Part shown: positions 26,426-34,127 of the stretch, piece by piece | Layout: each line of letters starts with the position of its first letter | Numbering within the stretch: the stretch's first letter is position 1 | Source: CAIJMI01 sp043798445 | Lineage (GTDB): Bacteria; Patescibacteriota; Microgenomatia; UBA10105; UBA927 | Assembly (NCBI GenBank): GCA_043798445.1 | Contig: JAZDOQ010000027.1 | Coordinates: 1-64,000, forward strand | DNA length: 64,000 bases | Reading direction: 5' to 3' | Notes under the pieces: generated by a model | What the model was told of the DNA's origin: nothing | What the model saw: only the letters and a program-made list of their open reading frames with translations | The model's database searches: none | Program-made: the position numbers and the translations under genes

Positions 26426-28135
26426 ATGAAATATGTATTTCATTTCATTTCCGTTTTGTTTTTTTGTTTATTAGTCTTTTCCCCATTAAAGAATATATAT
26501 GCGCAATCATGTGATTCTTCTTGTGCAAATACGATTGAATGTCAACAAAAGATTGCAAAGTGCCAGGAAGCATGGGATCAGATGGAAGCAGCAAAAAAAC
26601 CCCACGTTGATACGCTTCGTAAGATGGAAGCAGATATCGCTGCGTTTTTAAATCGCATCAAAATCATCGAAGCGGAGATGGTTAAAAAAGCAGCTGCAAT
26701 TATTGAAGGAGAAAAGGAATTGGGATCACTTCTTGTTGTTGCAAATCGAAGAATCCGTTCTTTTTACATGCGGTCTTCAAATACTAATCTCATTGCGGTA
26801 TTACTTTCTTCTTCTGATGTTGGGACTGCGCTTCGAAGTTATGGCTATCAACAGGCCGTGACAAATGAAGATAAGCGGGTGATTACGCAAACAGCGGTGA
26901 TGGTAAAAGATCTGGAAAATAAAAAGAAAAAACTTGAAGGTGAACGCATAACGCTTGCGAGTATGAAAGAAGATGTGGATAGGCGGGCAATATCCGTACG
27001 GAAGCTTGTCGGTGATGCAAACGCGTATCAATCAAAACTGTCTACCACAATTGCTAGTTTAACCGCATTGCAAGTGGCTATTTTGAATGCTAAAACAGGT
27101 ACGTTTCAAACAAGCGTAGGCGATGTTCCACTTGCTGATGATGCCGCGAGCAGACCGGATTATAATCCCGGGTTTTCTCCAGCGTTCGCAGCGTTTTCTT
27201 TTGGCGCACCGCACTATAGGGGGATGAGTCAATATGGAGCATTTGGAAGAGCAAAGCAGGATCAAAACTATGAAACGATTTTGCGGGCATACTATGGTGG
27301 AGGGATTGAAATTAGAGATCATAATCCAGACGCACAAATATCAGTGGACGGATACGGAACATACTCTCTTGAAGAATATGCAAAACGGATTTATGAAATG
27401 CCTGGCTCATGGGGTGATGAGGGTGGGATGGAAGCGTTGAAAGCGCAAGCAATCGCGGCAAGAAGTTATGCGCTAGCTCGCGGCGGTTCTATTTGTGCCA
27501 CAGAGAGTTGTCAGGTGTTTAAGCCTGAGCCTAAAGGTGGAAATTGGGAAAAAGCAGTGAATGACACGAGAGGGAAGGTTGTGTACGCAAACGGGTCTCC
27601 ATTTTCGACATGGTATGCTTCCACGAGCGGTGGATACCAAGAATCGTATAGTGCTAATGGGTATTCAACTCCTGGTTTTTGGGATACGCAGAATGGTCGA
27701 GCGGGCTGGACAAGTCAAGCGTACGAAAAAATAGGTGGAAGTCCATGGTTTTATAAAGCATGGTACAAAAATAGAGCAGGTGATAGTTGTGGAAGAAGCC
27801 ATCCGTGGTTAACAAGTGAGGAGATGGCAGACATTCTAAATGCATGGGTAGTTTTATACCAAGGTGGTGGTGACAGCTCCAGGGTGACGCCAACATCATC
27901 ATGTTGGGGTGGAAATCCGTACTCAATGTCAGAACTTCGATCTATTGGAGGATACACAAACGTTTCAGGAGTATCAGTGACGTATTCAGAAGCAGGGGTA
28001 ACCTCGACAGTCACGTTTCAAACGAATAAAGGAAGCGTTCCCATTACAGGTGCTGATTTTAAGAAAGCATTTAATCTTCGTGCTCCAGGCCGCGTTTCAC
28101 TGATGAGTGGCTTGTTTAATATTGAGCGGAAGTAG
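26426..28135 (+). CDS. Secreted SpoIID/LytB-domain protein with N-terminal coiled coil
   Basis: 569 residues. A signal peptide (about 1-27) is followed by a coiled-coil region (about 45-220, FtsX/PcsB-type hook helices). A SpoIID domain lies at about 255-480, with HYRGMSQYGAFGRAKQ and GGMEALKAQAIAARSYAL. SpoIID family members are peptidoglycan lytic transglycosylases or amidase enhancers. The C-terminal portion (GVTSTVTFQTNKGSVPITGADFKKAFNL in parts) is the usual SpoIID end. Divergent from the cysteine-rich gene, so cell-wall remodelling beside a surface appendage is plausible. Confidence 0.88.
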   Translation: MKYVFHFISVLFFCLLVFSPLKNIYAQSCDSSCANTIECQQKIAKCQEAWDQMEAAKKPHVDTLRKMEADIAAFLNRIKIIEAEMVKKAAAIIEGEKELGSLLVVANRRIRSFYMRSSNTNLIAVLLSSSDVGTALRSYGYQQAVTNEDKRVITQTAVMVKDLENKKKKLEGERITLASMKEDVDRRAISVRKLVGDANAYQSKLSTTIASLTALQVAILNAKTGTFQTSVGDVPLADDAASRPDYNPGFSPAFAAFSFGAPHYRGMSQYGAFGRAKQDQNYETILRAYYGGGIEIRDHNPDAQISVDGYGTYSLEEYAKRIYEMPGSWGDEGGMEALKAQAIAARSYALARGGSICATESCQVFKPEPKGGNWEKAVNDTRGKVVYANGSPFSTWYASTSGGYQESYSANGYSTPGFWDTQNGRAGWTSQAYEKIGGSPWFYKAWYKNRAGDSCGRSHPWLTSEEMADILNAWVVLYQGGGDSSRVTPTSSCWGGNPYSMSELRSIGGYTNVSGVSVTYSEAGVTSTVTFQTNKGSVPITGADFKKAFNLRAPGRVSLMSGLFNIERK

Positions 28136-28141
28136 TACAAT
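28136..28141 (+). promoter_or_regulatory. -10 box before the PH-domain gene
   Basis: TACAAT ends 6 nt before ATG 28148, directly after the SpoIID gene stop. It suggests independent leaderless transcription of the next two genes. Confidence 0.4.
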
Positions 28142-28147
28142 CAAAGC

Positions 28148-28777
28148 ATGCCGACGCTATTTGTCAAACAAGCGCCAGAAGAATCTGCGACAAACACGAG
28201 CGTACAAAAACAGACGCCCATGAATATATTTACCGCTTTTGCCAGAAGTCCAAAACACCTCAGGTTTGAAACACAGGAAAAAGATGAAGTGGTCATTCTA
28301 TTTTTGCGTCAACATCTCATTACCCTTATCCCGTGGTTTATTGTTGGAGCAGTTATGGTGCTGGTGCCAACTATTCTTTTTCCGCTCATTATTAAACTGA
28401 TTTCAACAGCGCTTGCTGTTCCTGTTGGATATATCATTGTCGGAACCGTGTTTTGGTATGTAGCAACGTTCGGATTTATGATGTCGAAATTTTTGTATTG
28501 GTTTTTCAATATATTTATTGTGACCAACGAACGGATTGTTGATATTGATTTTGTGAATCTTCTGTATAAAGACATTGCTGAGACACAGCTTGAGCGGGTG
28601 CAGGATATTTCCTATCAAACGCGCGGTGTGTTGGCAACAATGTTTAATTACGGGAATGTAATGATTCAAACCGCCGGTGAAGTACCGAATTTTGCATTTG
28701 AGCGTGTTCCTCGACCAAATGAAGTTACTGATATTATTAGCGACACAGCAAAGCTAATAAATAAAAAGGCAGTATGA
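28148..28777 (+). CDS. Membrane protein with bacterial PH-like (bPH2) domain
   Basis: 209 residues. A soluble N-terminus of about 55 residues is followed by two membrane segments (about 58-82 and 92-115). The cytoplasmic domain begins FIVTNERIVDIDFVNLLYKDI, the usual start of a bPH2 domain, and continues RVQDISYQTRGVLATMFNYGNVMIQT. Function in bacteria is not settled. Overlaps the next small gene by 4 bp. Confidence 0.85.
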   Translation: MPTLFVKQAPEESATNTSVQKQTPMNIFTAFARSPKHLRFETQEKDEVVILFLRQHLITLIPWFIVGAVMVLVPTILFPLIIKLISTALAVPVGYIIVGTVFWYVATFGFMMSKFLYWFFNIFIVTNERIVDIDFVNLLYKDIAETQLERVQDISYQTRGVLATMFNYGNVMIQTAGEVPNFAFERVPRPNEVTDIISDTAKLINKKAV

Positions 28778-28995
28778 ATCCGAACCAATACACAACCATA
28801 GGGTTCTTGATTACAAAAGTATTAACGATTATCGCGTTATTGCTGTATACAATCTATGCAGGAATTATGTATAGACAAGAACATCTTATGTCAAAAGTAT
28901 TGGCTGAAACGTCCGAAGCAGTGTTACGCATCCTCGTTATTGTTCATTTTTGTGCCGCACTTTTTGTGGTGCTGCTTGCCATTATTTTACTGTAA
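28774..28995 (+). CDS. Small two-helix membrane protein
   Basis: 73 residues with two hydrophobic helices (about 8-28 and 50-72) and a short polar loop. Not recognised. ATGA overlap with the PH-domain gene shows they are translated together, so it may be its partner. Confidence 0.7.
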   Translation: MNPNQYTTIGFLITKVLTIIALLLYTIYAGIMYRQEHLMSKVLAETSEAVLRILVIVHFCAALFVVLLAIILL

Positions 28996-29025
28996 ACCGT
29001 TCAAAACGTGATACCATGGAACTGT

Positions 29026-30816
29026 ATGCAGATTCTCTCATCCGTGGGTTCAGTTGTCGGAAACAATTCCTCTGTTCATTGGGCACAAACCATTAAAAAT
29101 CCCCATGTCTACGGCATTATCGAAGCGATAGATGCCGCAAGCATCGCACAAACTATCGGCATGCAGGCAATTAGTAAAATAACGCAGCGTGCGAACCGAT
29201 CCGTCGTGAGTCTTCGCGATCTTGAAGAGGTGGCAGATGAAGGAATGCATGAGGGCATCAGATCAATTGCGCTCATTGTCCCCGTTGGTACAACGCTCTA
29301 TGTTGTTGTTCGTGGATCAGGCATGGTGTACTTAAAACGGAATGGACAATATGCACGACTTCTTGATCACGAAGGAAGTATATCTGGAGAAGGAAAAGAA
29401 GGAGACGTTGTCCTGTTGGTTTCAGATGCGTGTAAAAACACTGTATCGGAATCCGAGATGATGGGAATATTTGATCACTTGTCAGCGGTGGAAGCGGCAG
29501 AAAAGTTTGCATTACTTCTCAATGGAAAAACAGATTCAGCCGGGTGTGTAGCACTATTGTTTGAAGTGATGAAACATGTTCCTTATGAGTCCGTACAACA
29601 GCCTGTAATCGATCCGACGCATGCGGGAAAAATTGGACGATTCTTACGGGCAAGACCTCAAGACAAAGCGCAAACCATTAAACGCCACGCATTGGTGTGG
29701 GGAAGAAGACTTAAAAATCCAAAAGTAAGTGTGACCATGCTTCTCATTGTGTTATTTGTTGCAAGCGTATTATTTGGGATTAACAAAGAATTTTCTATGA
29801 AAAGTGATCAACAAGTGACTTCTGTTATGAAGGAAACTGAGCGTGTGTATGAAGAAGGCATGGCGCTCATGGAACTCAATCCCGTGAAAGGGAGAGAGCG
29901 ATTGGCAGCTGCAAAGACACTCCTTGCTCCCATAAAAGAAATTATTACGTCAAAAACAAAAGATGGCCGTCGCGTGCTTGAACTATTTGGTCAGATTGAA
30001 GACTCGCTCACGCAGGCCATGCATGCATACACGGATGAACCAACACTTTTTTATGATGCAGCACTGTTAAAAAGCGGCGGAACGATCACGTATATGGCAG
30101 CAGCAGAAGATATGATTATTTTGGGAGACACCAAAGAAAAAGCAGTATATAGTTTGGCAATCCCCGGGAAAACAGGGCAAATTGTTGCAGGTGGTAGCGG
30201 GTATGAGATGACACAAGCGGTAGCTATTCGCGGAGGAGTAGGATACGCATTGTTGTCAGAAGGAATAAACGAAATATCACTTGATGATAAAAAAGCAAAA
30301 CAAAACGTCATAAAGAAAAGCAACGATTGGGGACGAATAGCGCCGATGGTTTCATTTGGTGGAAACATATATTTACTTGATGTGGAAAAAGGGAGGATCT
30401 GGAAATATGTTGCAACCGAAACAGGGTTTTCAGATATTCGTGAGTATTTAAATCCGGATACACTTCCTGATTTGTCAAAAGCAACCAGTATGGCAATAGA
30501 TGGATCAGTGTGGATAGGAACAACAGATGGAAAAATTATACGGTTTACTCAAGGAAGAGAGAATACATTTGTTCCAAAAGGTGTTGATCCGGCATTTGGA
30601 TCACAATTAATTGTGTATACGAGTGACATTGTAAACAATGTATATGTACTTGATGTGCAAAATAAACGGGTGGTTGTCCTCGATAAAGATGGAATATATC
30701 TGTCCCAATATTCATGGAAAAGTGATAGTGTTCCTACTAATTTGGTAGTTTCTGAAAAACACGGTAAAATATTTCTTCTTGCCGGAGGGGCGATCTATAG
30801 TATTGATCTTAAATAG
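29026..30816 (+). CDS. PPM-phosphatase-like domain, membrane helix and beta-propeller
   Basis: 596 residues from ATG 29026. The first 195 residues resemble PP2C/PPM phosphatases: SSVGSVVGNNSSVH at the start, VVRGSGMVYL, GDVVLLVSDACKN, and GKTDSAGCVALLFEV where active enzymes have a D-N metal pair. Several metal Asp residues seem to be replaced, so it may be inactive. One membrane helix lies at about 240-255. A helical stalk follows and then a C-terminal repeat region (about 350-596) of propeller-like blades (VWIGTTDGKIIRF, NNVYVLDVQNKRVVVLD). Probably a sensor spanning the membrane. Precedes smpB by 8 bp. Confidence 0.75.
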   Translation: MQILSSVGSVVGNNSSVHWAQTIKNPHVYGIIEAIDAASIAQTIGMQAISKITQRANRSVVSLRDLEEVADEGMHEGIRSIALIVPVGTTLYVVVRGSGMVYLKRNGQYARLLDHEGSISGEGKEGDVVLLVSDACKNTVSESEMMGIFDHLSAVEAAEKFALLLNGKTDSAGCVALLFEVMKHVPYESVQQPVIDPTHAGKIGRFLRARPQDKAQTIKRHALVWGRRLKNPKVSVTMLLIVLFVASVLFGINKEFSMKSDQQVTSVMKETERVYEEGMALMELNPVKGRERLAAAKTLLAPIKEIITSKTKDGRRVLELFGQIEDSLTQAMHAYTDEPTLFYDAALLKSGGTITYMAAAEDMIILGDTKEKAVYSLAIPGKTGQIVAGGSGYEMTQAVAIRGGVGYALLSEGINEISLDDKKAKQNVIKKSNDWGRIAPMVSFGGNIYLLDVEKGRIWKYVATETGFSDIREYLNPDTLPDLSKATSMAIDGSVWIGTTDGKIIRFTQGRENTFVPKGVDPAFGSQLIVYTSDIVNNVYVLDVQNKRVVVLDKDGIYLSQYSWKSDSVPTNLVVSEKHGKIFLLAGGAIYSIDLK

Positions 30817-30824
30817 GCATAGAT

Positions 30825-31268
30825 ATGAAAATTATCAACCGAAAAGCACCATTTGAATATACCATTGTGGACCGGATAGAAGCCGGTATTGCTCTTGCGG
30901 GGTCAGAAGTTAAGTCACTTCGACTGGGACATGGAAAATTAGAAGGAGCGTTTGTTAAAATTCTCAATGGAGAAGCGTATCTTGTGAATGCTGAAATCAC
31001 AATGTATCCGTACGCACGTCCAAATGGGTATGACCCAAAACGGACAAGGAAGCTTCTTTTGCACAAAAAAGAGCTCATTTCTCTTCAAAGCAAGCTAGAA
31101 AGCGCCAAATTGACCTTAATACCTCTTTCTTGGTATACTAAAGGCCCACAAATGAAGCTTGAGATAGGGCTTGCGCGTGGGAAGAAACAGTACGAGAAAC
31201 GGGAAATAAAGAAAAAGAAAGACTTACAGCGAGAACTAGAGGTGGATTTTCGGGGGAAGATTAAATAA
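30825..31268 (+). CDS. smpB: tmRNA-binding protein SmpB
   Basis: 147 residues. Binds tmRNA and brings it to stalled ribosomes for trans-translation. Typical start (IINRKAPFEYTIVDRIEAGIALAGSEVKSLR), the central GEAYLVNAEI and YPYARPNGYDPKRTRKLLLH, and the basic C-terminal tail. The tmRNA gene begins 5 bp after its stop, so the two partners are neighbours and probably on one transcript. Confidence 0.96.
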   Translation: MKIINRKAPFEYTIVDRIEAGIALAGSEVKSLRLGHGKLEGAFVKILNGEAYLVNAEITMYPYARPNGYDPKRTRKLLLHKKELISLQSKLESAKLTLIPLSWYTKGPQMKLEIGLARGKKQYEKREIKKKKDLQRELEVDFRGKIK

Positions 31269-31273
31269 GGATT

Positions 31274-31658
31274 GGGGATGTACGATTCGACAGTTTGATG
31301 CTCTTTAACACTGCAGGTCGACTTTGATATTTGGTCGTTAACTAATTATCAAAAAAATACATGCTGATAACGATGAGTTAGAAGCAGCCCGATATGCTCC
31401 GGCTTGGGCCGCGCGAGCAGCTTACGCTTACGCATAAAGGGACGCCGTAATCGCATTCGCTTTGGTGATGTCTACGGTGTAAAAACAGCCGAAGTGCAAT
31501 TTTTCTGGTTTGATGTTCCAGATAAACAAAGTTTAATACATCTTGATCCGCCGGATCTTGTCAATTCGGTTGAGGGCGGATGACAATTGTTGATTGACTA
31601 CACCTGTAGATGTGTTTGGAATGTCAGATTGGACCCGGGCTCACCCCCGGCATCTCCA
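31274..31658 (+). ncRNA. ssrA: Transfer-messenger RNA (tmRNA)
   Basis: About 385 nt. The 5' end GGGGATG pairs with CATCTCC at 31652-31658 to form the acceptor stem, and a T-arm-like GGACCCGGGCTCACCCCCGG lies just before it. The resume codon is probably GCT at 31363. The tag then reads ADNDELEAARYAPAW followed by AARAAYAYA and TAA at 31435-31437, 24 residues in all. The tag is longer than the common 10-residue tags and ends AYAYA instead of the usual LAA. No CCA is encoded. Adjacent to smpB. The start of the reading frame is inferred from the mRNA-like stretch, not proved. Confidence 0.9.
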
Positions 31659-31666
31659 CAACTGTT

Positions 31667-31688
31667 GCCGTTCCGCATAGCGGACGGC
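31667..31688 (+). terminator. Hairpin after tmRNA, possible terminator
   Basis: GCCGTTCCGC and GCGGACGGC form a 9-bp GC-rich stem with one bulged T and a short ATA loop, 8 nt after the tmRNA 3' end. No T-run follows, so it could be a processing or pausing structure. Confidence 0.4.
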
Positions 31689-31728
31689 TTACAGATGTGG
31701 ATGCCCAGAAAGGGCGCCACGTATTTTT

Positions 31729-32415
31729 ATGTCTCTTCTTGATATTATCTACCCAAAAATTTGCTTAGGGTGTGGAAAACTTGGCACATATTGTTGTTCC
31801 CATTGTCTGGAATCAATGCCGAAATTGCCATACTTAAAATGCCCGGAATGTGAACGACCGGCCATTGATGGAAAAACACACCCACGTTGTCAAAAACAAT
31901 TTGGCATAGACGGAGTGATCAGTTTATATCCATACGCAGGAATAGTAAAAAAGGCAATTAAAGGCATTAAATACCGGTTTGCGTTTCGTATTATTGAAGA
32001 TTTGTTTCGAGTAATTCCGGAAGAACAGTTGCTATTATTGAAGAATATAGGAAGTAAAAAAAATATTTGTTTTATCCCCATCCCGCTTCATGCGTCACGA
32101 CAAAGATTGCGGGGATTTAATCAAGCAGAAATTATTGCCAATACCTTCTCTAAGATAGTATTTATACCGACTCAAACAGATGTGTTGGAGCGAATTCAAA
32201 AAACACCTCCGCAGGTTGAGATGAAACACCGTCAGGATAGAATACAAAACATGAAACAAGTATTTTCTGTGAAAAAAAACAACATAGAAATATGTGGTTT
32301 CTCCATATTTCTTGTTGATGATGTTTACACAACTGGTTCAACAATGAAAAGCGCTGCAGAAGTGTTAAAGCGAGCGGGTGCTCATTTTGTCTTTGGGATA
32401 ACGATTGCGCAATAA
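31729..32415 (+). CDS. comF: ComF-family amidophosphoribosyltransferase-like protein
   Basis: 228 residues. N-terminal zinc-finger cysteines (CLGCG, CCSHC, CPEC at about 12-46) are followed by a phosphoribosyltransferase domain. Its PRPP loop is FLVDDVYTTGSTM (near 193-205), with the usual FIPIPLHASRQRLRGFNQAE. Needed for DNA uptake in competent bacteria; with the type IV-like locus in this window it is a candidate for DNA import. Substrate unknown. Confidence 0.9.
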   Translation: MSLLDIIYPKICLGCGKLGTYCCSHCLESMPKLPYLKCPECERPAIDGKTHPRCQKQFGIDGVISLYPYAGIVKKAIKGIKYRFAFRIIEDLFRVIPEEQLLLLKNIGSKKNICFIPIPLHASRQRLRGFNQAEIIANTFSKIVFIPTQTDVLERIQKTPPQVEMKHRQDRIQNMKQVFSVKKNNIEICGFSIFLVDDVYTTGSTMKSAAEVLKRAGAHFVFGITIAQ

Positions 32416-32425
32416 TAAATTGCTG

Positions 32426-32806
32426 TTAGGCAACATCAATTTTCCAAAGCCCGTGAATATTACAAAACTCTCTGATGATTAGTGATCCGTCCACAAGCGG
32501 AAAGTCCGCTTCCGGTTTTTCTCCAGGTGATAAATAGACGCGGTATGTTCGTTTTTCCGCAATAAGCTCTATCCATTCAATAAAATGTGCGTCTTCCATT
32601 GGATGAGGTATTGATCCGATTGCAATATGAATGCCTTGCGCTGTTTTTGTCACGACTGGAACATGTTTTTCTTGACCCATATCGCTTGTTTTTTCAGGCA
32701 CAAGGAGTGGTTTGTGACATACTTCTGGAAGTTCATTCCCTGGCCGCAATATCTCAACGAGATTGTTGCAAACCAAACATTGATAAATTTGATGTAGTTT
32801 ATTCAT
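32426..32806 (-). CDS. Superoxide reductase (desulfoferrodoxin) with altered centre I
   Basis: 126 residues from ATG 32806, with AGGAGG 7 nt before it. Reduces superoxide to peroxide at a His4-Cys iron centre. The centre II ligands are all present: EKHVPV, HPMEDAHFIEW and CNIHGLWK. The N-terminal rubredoxin-like centre I normally has CxxC and CC. Here CLVC is intact but the second pair reads CH (PEVCHKP), so one Cys ligand is replaced by His. Convergent with comF. It suggests an anaerobic or microaerobic host with a need for superoxide defence. Confidence 0.88.
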   Translation of the reverse strand: MNKLHQIYQCLVCNNLVEILRPGNELPEVCHKPLLVPEKTSDMGQEKHVPVVTKTAQGIHIAIGSIPHPMEDAHFIEWIELIAEKRTYRVYLSPGEKPEADFPLVDGSLIIREFCNIHGLWKIDVA

Positions 32807-32884
32807 GTGCAGTCCTCCTATTACAGGAGAGTGTAACAGAAACATAAAATAAGTACATAGTCGCCAGAACGCCGTCTCTCTTGG

Positions 32885-32890
32885 TATAAT
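32885..32890 (+). promoter_or_regulatory. Extended -10 for tRNA-Ser(GCU)
   Basis: TTGGTATAAT ends 19 nt before the tRNA 5' end; the TGG before the hexamer marks an extended -10. No clear -35. Confidence 0.5.
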
Positions 32891-32909
32891 GAAAGCCGAA
32901 GTTTATATA

Positions 32910-32994
32910 GGAGGGTGACTCAAACGGCTAAGAGACAAGTTTGCTAAACTTGCATCGCGCAAGCGGTGAGTGGGTTCGACTCCCACACCCTCCG
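32910..32994 (+). tRNA. tRNA-Ser (anticodon GCU)
   Basis: Acceptor GGAGGGT/ACCCTCC, discriminator G, anticodon GCT at 32943-32945 in loop TTGCTAA, long variable arm and T-arm GGGTTCGACTCCC. The long variable arm confirms Ser. CCA is not encoded (GCATTG follows). Reads AGC and AGU. Confidence 0.96.
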
Positions 32995-33131
32995 CATTGA
33001 AATATCTTACCAAGTGTAGCGAGGTTAGAGATTTCAATGCTCAGAACGCGAATAGCGATTCTGAGAGTCCTTGAAAATTTTCGAGTTTAGAAATGACAAT
33101 GCTCAGAAGGTGTTAGCAATTCTGAGTGTCA
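32995..33131 (+). repeat. Three hairpins between two tRNA-Ser genes
   Basis: CATTGAAAT (32995-33003) pairs with ATTTCAATG (33031-33039). GCTCAGAA (33039-33046) pairs with TTCTGAG (33059-33065). TGACA plus CTCAGAA (33094-33108) pairs with TTCTGAG plus TGTCA (33120-33131). The last two share the CTCAGAA stem. They fill the whole 146-bp spacer, and may be RNA processing signals or remnants of inserted elements. Confidence 0.6.
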
Positions 33132-33140
33132 ATATTTTTT

Positions 33141-33231
33141 GGAGAGGTCGCATAGTTGGTCTAGTGCGGTAGTCTTGAAAACTACTAGGGGCGCAAGCTC
33201 CTCGCGAGTTCGAATCTCGCCCTCTCCGCCA
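33141..33231 (+). tRNA. tRNA-Ser (anticodon UGA)
   Basis: Acceptor GGAGAGG/CCTCTCC, discriminator G, anticodon TGA at 33176-33178 in loop CTTGAAA, long variable arm, T-arm GAGTTCGAATCTC. The 3' CCA is encoded (33229-33231), unlike the upstream Ser(GCU) gene. Confidence 0.96.
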
Positions 33232-33325
33232 TCACGGACGAACATAAATTTTCAATTGAAATATGCGTTTGTAGCGTTACAAAAATACGTTCTGACTTTG
33301 AAGTACTGAAAATTTCTTTTAAAGC

Positions 33326-33349
33326 TGACAGACGGCGGGATTAGAACCT
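33326..33349. repeat. Delta repeat 1, inverted tRNA T-arm-like
   Basis: Reads TGACAGACGGCGGGATTAG followed by AACCT. Its reverse complement begins AGGTTCTAATCCCGCC, matching a serine tRNA T-arm (GGTTCGAATCCCGCC) with one change. Related copies lie at 37878-37900 and 38650-38672. It precedes the methyltransferase gene by about 95 bp. Confidence 0.6.
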
Positions 33350-33443
33350 AATAAAATAGATTGATTGTCCAACAATATCAAGACATCGCTTTTTAAGCAA
33401 CGAAATAGTGGAATAACTGAAAAACAATTAGACTAATTGATTT

Positions 33444-34127
33444 ATGAGAAAAACTCCTCGAACCCAATATAAAAGTAATCTGGGCGACTTATTCATAGAC
33501 GTTAAAAAAAATCACGAGATTTTTTGCCTTGTAGACCAAATTTTTCACAAAGAATCACCCTTAACAATACTTCTTGAAGGTTCCGCTGATGTTAAAAATA
33601 TTGAAATACTAGTTGATGTTATTAAGTTTCGCAAAAATCCAAAAGATATCATTGTTCTTATAGATATCAATTCTCAATCAATTAAGGAACATAAACAACA
33701 TATTATCAATAAACGCTTAGTTTCTTCTTGTCAGGCCATGGTCGCCGATATGAACGATCTGCCATTTGATGATCACTCAATTGATCTAGTGATAAATTAT
33801 TTTACTGTTAATTTTAATACATCAGATAGGGATGATGATCAAACGATTGCAGAAATTCAGCGTGTACTCAAACCAGGAATGTCCGCTTGTTTATTTTCAG
33901 TATATGTGTCTGATGAAAGCAATAAAGTTGCTGACAGAGGTTATGCTCATGGTGCTCGGAAAAAGGATACAACTTTCACATTCCCAGCAGTTTATTATCA
34001 ATCAGCGTTTAAAAAATATTATTTGAAGTGTGTTAACTTTGCTTTACAGAACGGAACTGATCAACAATATCTGTCATATCGTCGTTTTCTTTTAATGTTA
34101 CAATCACCATCTCCACAAAATATATGA
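33444..34127 (+). CDS. SAM-dependent methyltransferase (class I)
   Basis: 227 residues. A Rossmann-type methyltransferase core: DIIVLIDINSQSI as motif I/II region (near 70-82, without the usual GxGxG), MVADMNDLPFDDHSIDLVIN (near 100-119), and IAEIQRVLKPGMSACLF (near 137-153), as in Methyltransf_11 proteins. The glycine loop is degenerate (LLEGSADVKNIEIL). AT-rich, and overlaps the next gene by 4 bp (ATGA), so the two make a pair. Substrate unknown. Confidence 0.8.
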   Translation: MRKTPRTQYKSNLGDLFIDVKKNHEIFCLVDQIFHKESPLTILLEGSADVKNIEILVDVIKFRKNPKDIIVLIDINSQSIKEHKQHIINKRLVSSCQAMVADMNDLPFDDHSIDLVINYFTVNFNTSDRDDDQTIAEIQRVLKPGMSACLFSVYVSDESNKVADRGYAHGARKKDTTFTFPAVYYQSAFKKYYLKCVNFALQNGTDQQYLSYRRFLLMLQSPSPQNI

